Part shown: positions 53,398 to 62,381 of the stretch, piece by piece
Numbering within the stretch: position 1 is the first letter of the stretch
Layout: each line of letters opens with the position of its first letter
Assembly: GCF_040675855.1 (NCBI RefSeq)
Contig: NZ_JBEGIK010000001.1
Location: 3,224,001 to 3,288,000 of the forward strand
Length of the DNA: 64,000 bases
Source: Microbacterium sp. LWH3-1.2
Lineage (GTDB): Bacteria > Actinomycetota > Actinomycetes > Actinomycetales > Microbacteriaceae
Direction of reading: 5' to 3'
Program-made: the position numbers and the translations under genes
Notes under the pieces: model-generated
What the model saw: the letters and a program-made list of their open reading frames with translations, nothing else
Told to the model about the DNA's origin: nothing
Databases searched by the model: none

Positions 53398-54999
53398 GTG
53401 TCTTCCATCGATTCTTCCGGCAACCCGAGCCAGACCAACATCTCGACGGATCAGGACCAGGCGCCTGACGAGGCGACGCAGGCGCACGAAGCCGCGCCGG
53501 CCCCCGAGGACGTCGAGCGTCCCACTCCCGAGGCCGGAGGTCCGGCGTCTGCTGCTGCCGGGACGGCGAACATCGGCGTCGTGGGTCTCGCGGTGATGGG
53601 GTCGAACCTCGCCCGAAACCTGGCCAGCCGCGAGGGCAACACCGTCGCTGTGTACAACCGCAGCCGCTCCAAGACCGACGAGCTGACCCAGACGCACCCC
53701 GAGGCGGAGTTCGTCCCCGCGTTCTCGTACGAGGAGTTCGCCGCGTCGCTGCAGAAGCCCCGCGCCGCGGTCATCATGGTCAAGGCCGGCCGCCCCACCG
53801 ACGCGGTCATCGACTCGCTGGTCGAGGTGTTCGAGCCGGGCGACATCATCGTCGACGGCGGCAACGCGCTGTTCACCGACACGATCCGCCGCGAGAGGGC
53901 CGTGCGTGAGACCGGCATCAACTTCGTCGGTGCCGGCATCTCCGGCGGCGAGGAGGGCGCGCTCAACGGTCCGTCGATCATGCCCGGCGGCTCGGACGAG
54001 TCGTGGGTCACCCTCGGCCCGATCCTGAAGTCCATCGCCGCGGTCGCCGAGGGCGAGCCGTGCGTCACGCACGTCGGCCACGACGGCGCCGGCCACTTCG
54101 TGAAGATGGTGCACAACGGCATCGAGTACGCCGACATGCAGCTCATCGCCGAGGCCTACGACCTGATCCGCCGCGGCACGGGCAAGAGCCCCGCCGAGAT
54201 CGCCGAGGTCTTCGCCGAGTGGAACCGCGGTGAGCTCGAGTCGTACCTCATCGAGATCACCGCGGAGGTGCTCCGCCAGGTCGACGCCGCCACCGGCCGG
54301 CCCCTCGTGGACGTCATCCTGGACCAGGCCGGCGCCAAGGGCACCGGCGCGTGGACCGTGCAGACCGCGCTGTCGCTCGGCGTACCGGTCTCGGGCATCG
54401 CCGAGGCGACGTTCGCCCGCTCGCTGTCGAGCCACCCCGAGCAGCGCGAGGTCTCGCGCGACCTGCCCGGGCCCGAGGAGGGGCTGGAGGTCGACGACGC
54501 CGACGCCTTCATCGAGGACGTGCGCCTCGCGCTGTACGCCTCGAAGATCGTCGCCTATTCGCAGGGCTTCGACGAGATCCGCGCCGGCGCCGCCGAGTAC
54601 GACTGGACCATCGACCTCGGCGCCGTGTCGAAGATCTGGCGCGCCGGCTGCATCATCCGCGCGCAGTTCCTCAACCGCATCGCCGACGCCTACGACGCCC
54701 AGCCCGAGCTGCCCGTGCTGCTCACCGCGCCGTACTTCGTCGAGGCACTCGGCCGCGCACAGGGCGCGTGGCGCCGGATCGTGTCGGCCGCGGCGGGCGC
54801 CGGCATCCCGGCGCCCGCGTTCTCGTCGTCGCTGTCGTACTACGACGGCCTGCGCGCCGAACGCCTGCCCGCCGCCCTCATCCAGGGCCAGCGCGACTTC
54901 TTCGGCGCCCACACCTACAAGCGCATCGACAAGGAAGGCACCTTCCACACGCTGTGGTCGGGGGACCGCACCGAGATCGAGGCCGAAGACACTCACTGA
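53398..54999 (+). CDS. gnd: 6-phosphogluconate dehydrogenase (decarboxylating) with N-terminal extension
   Basis: Gnd oxidises 6-phosphogluconate to ribulose 5-phosphate and CO2, making NADPH. After the first 55 residues the sequence is typical: NIGVVGLAVMGSNLARNLAS (Rossmann motif), YNRSRSKTDEL, DGGNALFTDT, GAGISGGEEGALNGPSIMPG (substrate loop), catalytic Lys in GHFVKMVHNGIEYADMQLI, and DLGAVSKIWRAGCIIRAQFL. The protein is 533 residues, about 50-60 longer than usual, because of an acidic Asp/Glu/Pro/Ala-rich leader. GTG 53398 has AGGAG 5 nt upstream. Whether the tail is translated could be questioned, since no good internal start with a ribosome site is seen. Confidence 0.95.
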   Translation: MSSIDSSGNPSQTNISTDQDQAPDEATQAHEAAPAPEDVERPTPEAGGPASAAAGTANIGVVGLAVMGSNLARNLASREGNTVAVYNRSRSKTDELTQTHPEAEFVPAFSYEEFAASLQKPRAAVIMVKAGRPTDAVIDSLVEVFEPGDIIVDGGNALFTDTIRRERAVRETGINFVGAGISGGEEGALNGPSIMPGGSDESWVTLGPILKSIAAVAEGEPCVTHVGHDGAGHFVKMVHNGIEYADMQLIAEAYDLIRRGTGKSPAEIAEVFAEWNRGELESYLIEITAEVLRQVDAATGRPLVDVILDQAGAKGTGAWTVQTALSLGVPVSGIAEATFARSLSSHPEQREVSRDLPGPEEGLEVDDADAFIEDVRLALYASKIVAYSQGFDEIRAGAAEYDWTIDLGAVSKIWRAGCIIRAQFLNRIADAYDAQPELPVLLTAPYFVEALGRAQGAWRRIVSAAAGAGIPAPAFSSSLSYYDGLRAERLPAALIQGQRDFFGAHTYKRIDKEGTFHTLWSGDRTEIEAEDTH

Positions 55000-55015
55000 C
55001 GCGTCGCGCGCAGTA

Positions 55016-55050
55016 CCGAGGGCGGATCCCCACGTGGGATCCGCCCTCGG
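55016..55050. terminator. Strong bidirectional terminator after gnd
   Basis: CCGAGGGCGGATCCC and GGGATCCGCCCTCGG form a perfect 15-bp stem with a 5-nt loop in the gap between the convergent gnd and flavoprotein genes. Confidence 0.8.
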
Positions 55051-55083
55051 CGTCTCAGCCCGGGTCGGTTCGCGGGCGCGGTC

Positions 55084-56427
55084 TCAGCCTGCCTGACCGT
55101 TCGGACCCGGCTTCACATTGTGGTTGCGGCAGAACACGTTCCCGGGGTCCCATTCCCGCTTGACGGTCGCGAGACGGGCCATGGTCGCGGACGGGTACAT
55201 CCGGTCGGCGATGGACGCGTCGGTCGACACCGTGAAATTGCCGTAGACGCCCGACCCCTTCGCCTCGATCGCGTCCCATTCGACCACGACCTGCGCCCGG
55301 GCCTCGTCGTCGAGCATGCCCGGCACGTCGAACGCGCCCGCCATGGCGAACCACGTGGCGTCGCGCGCCGGGAACGCCGAGTCTTGCTGGGCGACGTCGC
55401 CGTACGCGCCGCCCAGCGACCGCAGGAAGGCGACAGAGGCGGGGTGCCGCTCGCGGAACGACACCAGCCGCTCGATCGCATCGTCGTCGAGCACCGGCAG
55501 CAGCGTGTTGCCGCCGACGAAGCCGGGCATCGGCTGCTCGGGGTCGAATTCGGGGGCTTCGAGGAGAACGTCGGGGTAGTCCTGCACACCGAACTCGCGT
55601 TCGGTGACCCCGGGCGCGTCGGCGATCGGCGCGAGTGCGCGTCGCGCGGCCTCTTCATCGGTACCGATCCACACCGCCGTGATCGAAGCCCCCGCCGGTG
55701 CGCTCGGATCCATCGCAGGCACGTCCATGTAGGTGATCGTGAGCTCGCGTGGAGCGTCGGTCATCAGGTCGCGCAGCGCGCGGATGATCGGGCGGGCATC
55801 GCCGTCGATCCCGTACACCGCGTGCACGACGCCGTCGAGCGCGTGCGCCGCGAAGTCGAACCGGGTGACGACGCCGAAGTTGCCCCCGCCGCCGCGGAGC
55901 GCCCACAGCAGCTCGGGGTGCGAGGCATCCGTCACCTCCACCACGTCGCCGCGGGCGGTGATGAGCTGCGCGCCCGCGAGCTGGTCGGCGGCGAGGCCCC
56001 ACGCGCGCACCATCCAGCCGATGCCGCCGCCGAGGGTGAGGCCGCCGACGCCCACCGACGCGGTGTCGCCCGAGCTGATGCCCAGCCCGCGCTCGGCGAG
56101 CGCGCGGGCGACGGCGCCCCACTGGGCTCCCCCGCCCACGCGCACGCGCGTGCCCGCCACCTCGATGTCGTCGAGGGCGGAGATGTCGAGGGTGAGGCCG
56201 CCGGGCACCCCGCCCCAGGCGCTGTGACCGCCGCAGCGGATCATGATGTCGAGCCTCTCGGCCGAGGCGTAGCGGAGCGCGCCGCGCACGTCGTCGACGG
56301 TGGCGGCGCGGATGACGGCGGCGGGCGAGCCGATGCCGGAGTGGAAGCGGCGGGCGGATTCCCATTCGGAATCGCCCGGACGGATGACGGTGCCGACGGT
56401 GCCGGCGCTGCGGTCGTCGTTGCTCAT
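55084..56427 (-). CDS. FAD-binding oxidoreductase, BBE (berberine bridge enzyme) type
   Basis: The 447-residue protein has the FAD_binding_4 fold: LDIMIRCGGHSAWGGVPGGL with the His for 8-alpha-histidyl FAD, GISSGDTASVGVGGLTLGGG, LWALRGGGGNFGVVT, and a C-terminal BBE segment (MYPSATMARLATVKREWDPG, NVFCRNHNVKP). The second flavin link (a Cys after the GGGIG loop) is replaced by Trp-Met, so the flavin is probably held by one bond. Members oxidise sugars, alkaloids or phenolics; the substrate is unknown. TAGCGT (56435-56440) ends 7 nt before ATG 56427. It is divergent from the epimerase-like gene. Confidence 0.9.
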   Translation of the reverse strand: MSNDDRSAGTVGTVIRPGDSEWESARRFHSGIGSPAAVIRAATVDDVRGALRYASAERLDIMIRCGGHSAWGGVPGGLTLDISALDDIEVAGTRVRVGGGAQWGAVARALAERGLGISSGDTASVGVGGLTLGGGIGWMVRAWGLAADQLAGAQLITARGDVVEVTDASHPELLWALRGGGGNFGVVTRFDFAAHALDGVVHAVYGIDGDARPIIRALRDLMTDAPRELTITYMDVPAMDPSAPAGASITAVWIGTDEEAARRALAPIADAPGVTEREFGVQDYPDVLLEAPEFDPEQPMPGFVGGNTLLPVLDDDAIERLVSFRERHPASVAFLRSLGGAYGDVAQQDSAFPARDATWFAMAGAFDVPGMLDDEARAQVVVEWDAIEAKGSGVYGNFTVSTDASIADRMYPSATMARLATVKREWDPGNVFCRNHNVKPGPNGQAG

Positions 56428-56538
56428 GACGGCCACGCTAGGGGGCATCGCCGACATCGACCAGGGTGTTCACCGCTCGCCGTCAGCGAGGCCGCTGCCC
56501 GCCGCGGAGCGTCGCAGGACAGGCGTAGGCTCGCGAGG

Positions 56539-57528
56539 GTGACGAGCATCCTCTACATCGGCGGTACCGGAACCATCAGCGCGGCGTGCGTGCGCCGCTC
56601 CGTCGCGCTGGGGCACGACGTCGCGGTCCTGAACCGCGGCAGTGCCCGGCGCCCGCTCCCGCCGGAGGTCGAGCTCGTCGAGGCCGATATCCGCGATCCC
56701 GCGGCCGTCCGGGCCGCGATCGGCAGCCGTCGGTTCGACGTGGTCGCCGAGTTCCTGGCGTTCACGCCCGACCACATCGCCACCGATCTCGACCTGTTCG
56801 AGGGCCGCACCGGGCAGTACGTGTTCATCAGCTCGGCATCCGCGTACGAAAAGCCGCCGCGCCGCGTGCCGGTGACCGAGTCCACGCCGCTGCGCAACCC
56901 GTTCTGGCAGTACTCGCGCGACAAGATCGCCTGCGAGGACGTGCTGGTCGGCGCGCACCGCGAGCGCGGCCTGCCGGTCACGATCATCCGGCCGTCGCAC
57001 ACCTACGACGAACGGCTGCTGCCCACCCTGGGCCACTGGAACGACATCGCCCGCATGCGGGCGGGCCGCCCCGTGATCGTCCACGGCGACGGCACGAGCC
57101 TGTGGACGATCACGCACGCCGACGACTTCGCCGTCGCTTTCACGGGGCTCCTCGGCAACCCCGCCGCGATCGGCGAGGCCTTCACGATCACGGGCACGCA
57201 CGCGCCGACGTGGAACCAGATCTACGGCTGGCTGGCGGATGCCGCGGGTGTGGCCTCCCCCGACCTGGTACACGTCGCCTCCGACACCATCGCCGCGTTC
57301 GAGCCCGAACTCGGCCCCGGCCTCATCGGCGACAAGGCTCACTCCATGGTGTTCGACGTGTCGAAGGTGACGCAGCTCGTGCCGGAGTTCCGCACCACGG
57401 TGACGTTCGACGAGGGGGCGCGCCGCATCCTCGCGTACTACGACGCACACCCCGAGGCCCAGGAGATCGACGAGGGCCGCGATGCGGTCTTCGATCGCAT
57501 CGCGGCCCATGCCCGCTCGGCGGGCTGA
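56539..57528 (+). CDS. NAD-dependent epimerase/dehydratase-like protein (atypical SDR)
   Basis: The 329-residue protein is an extended/atypical SDR: ILYIGGTGTISAACVRRSVA is the nucleotide-binding motif, FISSASAYEK with QYSRDKIACED supplies the Ser and a Tyr-x3-Lys catalytic pair, and RPSHTYDERLLPTLGHW follows. The form resembles SDR-a/CSP41-type and sugar epimerase-like enzymes of actinobacteria; the substrate is unknown. TAGGCT (56526-56531) ends 7 nt before GTG 56539, so it is leaderless. It shares a divergent promoter region with the BBE flavoprotein, suggesting a joint pathway. Confidence 0.87.
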   Translation: MTSILYIGGTGTISAACVRRSVALGHDVAVLNRGSARRPLPPEVELVEADIRDPAAVRAAIGSRRFDVVAEFLAFTPDHIATDLDLFEGRTGQYVFISSASAYEKPPRRVPVTESTPLRNPFWQYSRDKIACEDVLVGAHRERGLPVTIIRPSHTYDERLLPTLGHWNDIARMRAGRPVIVHGDGTSLWTITHADDFAVAFTGLLGNPAAIGEAFTITGTHAPTWNQIYGWLADAAGVASPDLVHVASDTIAAFEPELGPGLIGDKAHSMVFDVSKVTQLVPEFRTTVTFDEGARRILAYYDAHPEAQEIDEGRDAVFDRIAAHARSAG

Positions 57529-57542
57529 TCGGACGAGCCGGC

Positions 57543-58268
57543 TCAGCGCGTGATGTCGCGAACCGTCCCCCTGTCGAGGCGCAGACGCCGCCGGGCGCGT
57601 CCGGCGACCGCCGAGTCGTGCGTCACGACGATGAGCGTGAGCCCTTCGTCGTTGAGCGACTGGAGCACGGCGAGGATCTCGTCGCGCATGCTCTCGTCGA
57701 GGTTGCCCGTGGGCTCGTCGGCGAGGAGCACGCGCGGACGCTTGACGATCGCCCGCGCGATCGCGACGCGCTGCTGCTGACCGCCGGACAGCTCACCGGG
57801 GCGATGGTCGGCGCGGTCGGCGAGGCCGACGTGAGTGAGCGCCCCGGTGACCCGGGCGCCACGCTCGTCCTTCGACAGCCCCAGCGGCTCGAGCGCCGTG
57901 TCGACGTTCTCGTGCGCCGTGAGCGTCGGGATGAGGTTGAAGCCCTGGAACACGAAGCCGACCTCGTGCGCGCGGATGCGGCCGAGCTCGCGGTTGTTCG
58001 CGGTCGCGATGTCGATCTCGTCGAGATGCACCGAGCCGGCGGTGGGCCGGTCGAGCGCGCCGAGCAGCTGCAGGAGCGTGGACTTGCCGCCTCCGGTCGG
58101 TCCCTGGATCGTGACGAAATCGCCCGCGTCGATGGTGAGGTCGACGCCCGCGAGCGCCTTCACGACCCGGCCCTTCTGAGTGAAGGTGCGGGTGACGCCT
58201 TCGAGGCGGTACTGCGTCTGGGGCGCAGCATCCGGAGCCGCTGGCGGCTCGATGTCGGTCATGGTCAT
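57543..58268 (-). CDS. ABC transporter ATP-binding protein (MacB/LolD-like)
   Basis: The 241-residue ATPase has Walker A IQGPTGGGKSTLLQLLG, Q loop VFQGFNLIPTLTAHEN, signature LSGGQQQRVAIARA, Walker B VLLADEPTGNLD and the His switch VVTHDSA. Walker A has GPTGGGKS in place of the usual GPSGSGKS. The LolD/MacB group works with FtsX-type permeases, and the next gene encodes one. ATG 58268 has GGGAGAG 6 nt upstream; ATG 58262 is a second option. The first 20 residues are Ala/Pro-rich. It follows the permease gene by 65 nt on the minus strand, so the two are one operon. Confidence 0.93.
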   Translation of the reverse strand: MTMTDIEPPAAPDAAPQTQYRLEGVTRTFTQKGRVVKALAGVDLTIDAGDFVTIQGPTGGGKSTLLQLLGALDRPTAGSVHLDEIDIATANNRELGRIRAHEVGFVFQGFNLIPTLTAHENVDTALEPLGLSKDERGARVTGALTHVGLADRADHRPGELSGGQQQRVAIARAIVKRPRVLLADEPTGNLDESMRDEILAVLQSLNDEGLTLIVVTHDSAVAGRARRRLRLDRGTVRDITR

Positions 58269-58333
58269 GACGTGCTCTCCCGTCGGTGAGGTGGGTTCGG
58301 GTGGGGCCGGGGTGGTGCCGGACATGCGATGTC

Positions 58334-59794
58334 TCATGCGACCGATCGCAGTGCTTCGGCGGGGCTGAGCCGGGCCGCGCGCCAGCCGCCGAACACGCCG
58401 GCGACGAGGCCGCCGAGTACCGCGATGCCGACCGCCGCGACGACGACCCACACGGTGATCGGCGCCGAGAGCACGATGTCGGTGCCCGCGGACTGCATCG
58501 CGTTGCCGAACGCGCCACCGGCGCCGCTCATCGGGCCGCCTTCGGCGCCGGGGCCGAAGCTCTGCGCCGACGGCGCGGTCGAGATCGTCGGCGAGACCAG
58601 GTTGATCAGAGCGATGCCGGCGAAGCCGATGATGAGCCCGACGACGCCGCCGACCGCGCCCTGTACGACCGATTCCGCCGCCACTTGTCCGACCACGCGG
58701 CCGTTGGACCAGCCGATCGCCTTGAGCGTGCCGAACTCGCGCGTGCGGCGCGACACTCCCGAGATCGTGAAGAGGACCGCGAGCACGAGCGCGACCGCGA
58801 GCACGATGACCGAGAGCCACGTGCCCAGGTTCGTGATGAGGGCCGAGGCGTTGGAGAGCGACCCCGACACGGTCGAGGCGAGATCTGCCTGCGAGCTCAC
58901 GGTGGCGTCGGGCAGCTCCTCCTGGAGCGCGGCCTGCACCGAGGCGATGGCGTCGGACGACTCGGCCTGCACGTACACCGTGGACACGACATCGCCGGCG
59001 CCGGAGAGTTCCTGCGCGACCCCCAGCGGGATGTAGACGTTCGATGCCGTGTCGGCGTCATCCGAGGTCGAGGCGACGACTCCGACGATCTCGAAGTCCT
59101 GGCCGCCGACGTCGATGGTGTCGCCCACCGCGAGCTCGGCCGTCGACGCGTAGGTCGCGTCGAGCACGGCGACGTGGGCGCCCTCGTCGGCTGCCTCGAG
59201 ACCGCGCCCGTCGGATACCTCGACGGCTGACAGCGGGCCGACGGCGTCCGCCGAGGGGTCGATGCCCAGGACGGTGAACGAGTCGACGTCGAACGAGCCG
59301 CCGCCGAAGCCGCCCTCACCCTGCTGCGGCGGCTCCGCCTGCGTCGTGCCACCCTCCACCGCGTCGCCCGGACGCTGCGGCAGCTCTCCTGTGAACGTCG
59401 AATTCGTGAGGCTCAGTGCGCCGGACGCGGCGGCGACACCGTCGACTCCCGCGACCGTGTCCACGCTCGCAGCGTCGAGCGTGCCGCGCATGACGTCGGT
59501 CATGAGGCGGGACTGGCTCAGCTCCGTCGTGCCGTCGTCGGTCGTCGAGCCGCCGTCCTCGCCGAACTCGAAGCGCGCGCCGCCCTCGCCGGGCTCCGCC
59601 CGGGATCCGGTGACGGTGAGGTCGGTGCCGATGCCGTACACGGACTCGAGCGCCTGCGCCTGGGCAGCGCTCACACCGGCGGCAAGCGAGTTCACGATCA
59701 TCACGAGCGCGATCGCTATCGCGAGGCCGGCGGCCACGATGATCGTCTGCTTCTTTCTGCCTGCCAGCTCCCGCCGCAGATAGGTCATGTACAT
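58334..59794 (-). CDS. FtsX/MacB-type ABC transporter permease
   Basis: The 486-residue permease has one N-terminal helix (about 17-38: TIIVAAGLAIAIALVMIVNS), a large extracytoplasmic MacB_PCD domain (about 40-310) with an acidic Gly/Glu/Gln-rich loop (EPPQQGEGGFGGGS), and three C-terminal helices with FtsX hallmarks (LFTISGVSRRTREFGTLKAI, GWSNGRVVGQVAAESVVQG, GGWRAARLSPAEALRSVA). ATG 59794 has GAGGAG upstream with tight spacing; ATG 59788 is nearly as likely. Such exporters act on peptides, lipids or drugs. A two-component system is divergent from it, suggesting that this system controls the exporter. Confidence 0.92.
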   Translation of the reverse strand: MYMTYLRRELAGRKKQTIIVAAGLAIAIALVMIVNSLAAGVSAAQAQALESVYGIGTDLTVTGSRAEPGEGGARFEFGEDGGSTTDDGTTELSQSRLMTDVMRGTLDAASVDTVAGVDGVAAASGALSLTNSTFTGELPQRPGDAVEGGTTQAEPPQQGEGGFGGGSFDVDSFTVLGIDPSADAVGPLSAVEVSDGRGLEAADEGAHVAVLDATYASTAELAVGDTIDVGGQDFEIVGVVASTSDDADTASNVYIPLGVAQELSGAGDVVSTVYVQAESSDAIASVQAALQEELPDATVSSQADLASTVSGSLSNASALITNLGTWLSVIVLAVALVLAVLFTISGVSRRTREFGTLKAIGWSNGRVVGQVAAESVVQGAVGGVVGLIIGFAGIALINLVSPTISTAPSAQSFGPGAEGGPMSGAGGAFGNAMQSAGTDIVLSAPITVWVVVAAVGIAVLGGLVAGVFGGWRAARLSPAEALRSVA

Positions 59795-59874
59795 GGGTCT
59801 CCTCTGGGCCGCGCGGAATGCCGGCCGTCGACATGACGCTACGGACCCGCGTGATGCGCCCCGCGGGCGGGAGC

Positions 59875-59967
59875 TATGAGGAATGTATGGAATGCGGCAT
59901 TCGTGCCGGCGCGCACCGTCGCACACTTCACAGCGCGTGCATAGCAGGCTCCATAGGAATCGCATAG
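59875..59967. promoter_or_regulatory. Two sets of 11-bp-spaced direct repeats between permease and response regulator
   Basis: TATGAGGAATG (59875-59885) is followed at once by TATGGAATGCG (59886-59896), and CATAG occurs at 59940, 59952 and 59963 (12 and 11 bp apart, the last two as CATAGGAA). Direct repeats of about 11 bp are the normal recognition form of OmpR-family regulators. One set lies near the permease promoter, the other just upstream of the regulator's own CACAAT box (59977-59982). Confidence 0.5.
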
Positions 59968-59988
59968 GAAGGCCTCCACAATGGACGC

Positions 59989-60717
59989 ATGAGCAACCCC
60001 GCATCGGCCCTGCTGCGTCCCGACGGCTCGAACCTCCGTGTCCTCGTGGTCGACGATGAGCAGATGCTCACCGACCTGCTGTCGATGGCGCTGCGCATGG
60101 AGGGCTGGGAGGTCCGCACCGCGGGCTCCGGGTTCGAGGCACTGCAGTCGGCGCGCGATTTCGAGCCCGACGCGATGGTGCTCGACGTGATGATGCCCGA
60201 CCTCGACGGCATGGCCGTGCTGCAGCGGCTGCGTCAGGCCGGCGACGATGTGCCTGTGCTGTTCCTGACCGCGAAAGACGCCGTCACCGACCGGGTCGCG
60301 GGGCTCACCGCCGGTGGCGACGACTACGTCACGAAGCCCTTCAGCCTCGAGGAGGTCGTGGCGCGCCTGCGCGGACTCATGCGCCGCGCCGGCACCGCGC
60401 ACGCCGCGGGCGCCGAGCCGATCCTCCGCGTCGGCGACCTCACCCTCAACGAGGACAGTCACGAGGTCGAGCGCTCGGGCACCGAGATCGAGCTCACCGC
60501 GACCGAGTTCGAGCTGCTCCGCTACCTCATGCGCAACCAGCGCCGGGTCGTGTCGAAGGCGCAGATCCTCGACCGCGTCTGGAACTACGACTTCGGCGGC
60601 CGCTCGAGCGTCGTCGAGCTCTACATCTCGTACCTCCGCAAGAAGATCGACGCAGGCCACGATCCCCTCATCCACACCGTGCGCGGCGTCGGCTACATGA
60701 TCAAGGCGCCGCAGTGA
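59989..60717 (+). CDS. OmpR-family response regulator
   Basis: The 242-residue regulator has an N-terminal tail of about 15 residues, a receiver domain with the DDE acidic pocket, phospho-acceptor Asp66 in MVLDVMMPDLDG, the switch Thr in VLFLTAKDA and Lys in YVTKPFS, and a winged helix ending ELYISYLRKKIDAGHDPLIH with TVRGVGYMIK. The form is close to PrrA/TcrA-like actinobacterial regulators. CACAAT (59977-59982) ends 6 nt before ATG 59989, and repeated boxes lie upstream, so autoregulation is likely. It overlaps the kinase start by 4 nt. Confidence 0.95.
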   Translation: MSNPASALLRPDGSNLRVLVVDDEQMLTDLLSMALRMEGWEVRTAGSGFEALQSARDFEPDAMVLDVMMPDLDGMAVLQRLRQAGDDVPVLFLTAKDAVTDRVAGLTAGGDDYVTKPFSLEEVVARLRGLMRRAGTAHAAGAEPILRVGDLTLNEDSHEVERSGTEIELTATEFELLRYLMRNQRRVVSKAQILDRVWNYDFGGRSSVVELYISYLRKKIDAGHDPLIHTVRGVGYMIKAPQ

Positions 60718-62291
60718 CGGACCAGAAGGCCCCGGTCGTCTCCGCGTCGGGGACGGATGCCTCGACCGGCGCACGCGCGCGAGCCGAGGCATCCCGTGCA
60801 TCCGTCGAGGACTCCCGCGGTGCGCTCCCCCGACGCGCGCCGTGGACGCTCCAGCGCCGGCTCATCGTCACGGTGGTCGGCATCACGTCGTTCATCCTGG
60901 TGCTCGTCGCGGTCGCGACCAGCGCGATCCTCGGACAGGTGCTGGAACAACAGCTCGACACCGAGGTGAACGCCGAGCTCCAGAGCGTCGACTACATGCG
61001 AGGTCCCGTCGCCGGCGGCCTGACCGCGGAGGAGATCCTGGAGCAGCAGCCGCGTCAGCCCGGCTACTTCCTCGCGGTGGAGTCGCTCCCCAACCCACCG
61101 ACCGCAGCCGTCGTCGACGCGAACGGCGACGTCGTCGCGCTGAGCGAACAACAGATCGCCGAGATCAGCAACAGCCTCCAGGGTCAGCGCGGCCAGTTCG
61201 TGGTGACGATCGACGACCTCGGGACCTACCGCATCGAGGGCGTGTCGTTCGGCGGCACGACGATTATCGTCGGACTGTCCCGCGCCGGGATCACCGAGAC
61301 CCTCTCCCGGATGCTGATCACGATCGGCCTCCTCACGGCGGGCGGGCTGCTCCTCCTCGCCGTCGCGACCGCATGGACGATCCGCCGCGGCCTCGCGCCG
61401 CTGCGCGCCGTCGCCGACACCGCCGCGCGTGTGTCGTCGCAGCAGCTCGACCAGGGCGAGGTCACGATCTCCGAGCGCGTCCCCGCGCGCCAGGCCGATC
61501 CGCGCACCGAGGTGGGCCGGGTGGGCGCGGCGCTCAACACGCTGCTCGACCACGTCGACGAGTCCCTCACCGCCCGCCAGCGCAACGAAGAGCGCATGCG
61601 CAGCTTCGTCGCCGACGCCAGCCACGAGCTGCGCACTCCGCTCGCGTCGATCCGCGGCTACTCCGAGCTGTCGCTCACGGCGCTCGGCCGCGGTCAGACG
61701 ACGGCTCTCGAGACGACCGAGGCGTCGCTGGAGCGCATCCAGGCGCAGTCGCTGCGCATGACCTCCCTCGTCGAGGACCTGCTGCTGCTCGCGCGGCTCG
61801 ACGAAGGCCAGGAGCTCGTCTACGGCACCGTCGACCTCACCCGCCTCGCGATCGACGCGGTCGGTGACGTCACGCCGACGGGCCCCGACCACGAGTGGGT
61901 GCTCGAAGTGGGCGACGAGCCGGTGCTCATCGCGGGCGACACCGGACGCCTCCACCAGGTCGCCGCGAACCTGCTCGCGAACGCGCGTACGCACACGCCG
62001 GCCGGCACCACCGTCACCGTGAGCGTCTCGCGCGACGGCGACGACGCGATCCTCCGCGTGCAAGACGACGGTCCGGGGATCGACCCGTCGATCAAGGACG
62101 AGCTCTTCGAGCGCTTCTCCCGCGCCGATCGTTCGCGTGCCCGTCAGACCGGCGGCACCGGCCTCGGCCTCTCGATCGCCCGGGCCATCGTCGACGCGCA
62201 CGGCGGCAGCATCCGTGTCTCCAGCGAGTACGGCGACACGACCTTCGAGGTTCGCCTGCCGGCGCGGCCGATCGACCCCGTCACCCCCTGA
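60714..62291 (+). CDS. Two-component sensor histidine kinase
   Basis: The 525-residue kinase has a basic N-terminal cytosolic stretch (about 1-45), TM1 (about 50-73), an extracytoplasmic sensor of about 125 residues, TM2 (about 202-222), a HAMP segment, HisKA with VADASHELRTPLASIRGYSE (phospho-His near 304), and HATPase_c with LANARTHTP, DDGPGIDPS and GGTGLGLSIARAIVDAHGG. GTG 60714 overlaps the response regulator stop by 4 nt. It is the cognate kinase of the upstream regulator and the pair probably controls the divergent MacB-type exporter. The signal is unknown; peptide or envelope stress is a guess. Confidence 0.94.
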   Translation: MTDQKAPVVSASGTDASTGARARAEASRASVEDSRGALPRRAPWTLQRRLIVTVVGITSFILVLVAVATSAILGQVLEQQLDTEVNAELQSVDYMRGPVAGGLTAEEILEQQPRQPGYFLAVESLPNPPTAAVVDANGDVVALSEQQIAEISNSLQGQRGQFVVTIDDLGTYRIEGVSFGGTTIIVGLSRAGITETLSRMLITIGLLTAGGLLLLAVATAWTIRRGLAPLRAVADTAARVSSQQLDQGEVTISERVPARQADPRTEVGRVGAALNTLLDHVDESLTARQRNEERMRSFVADASHELRTPLASIRGYSELSLTALGRGQTTALETTEASLERIQAQSLRMTSLVEDLLLLARLDEGQELVYGTVDLTRLAIDAVGDVTPTGPDHEWVLEVGDEPVLIAGDTGRLHQVAANLLANARTHTPAGTTVTVSVSRDGDDAILRVQDDGPGIDPSIKDELFERFSRADRSRARQTGGTGLGLSIARAIVDAHGGSIRVSSEYGDTTFEVRLPARPIDPVTP

Positions 62292-62309
62292 CCCCGGCCG
62301 CTTCGACCG

Positions 62310-62376
62310 CGAGACTTCAACGGGGCACCGAGACTTCGCACACGAGGTGAAGTCTCGGTGCCCCGTTGCAGTCTCG
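62310..62376. terminator. Very long hairpin (28-bp stem) between convergent genes
   Basis: The arms 62310-62337 and 62349-62376 are reverse complements over 28 bp with a single mismatch, separated by 11 nt. Each arm itself contains two copies of a GAGACTTC-type word. It lies between the kinase and the convergent flavoprotein gene and could terminate both; its length is well beyond a usual terminator. Confidence 0.8.
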
Positions 62377-62381
62377 CGGAT

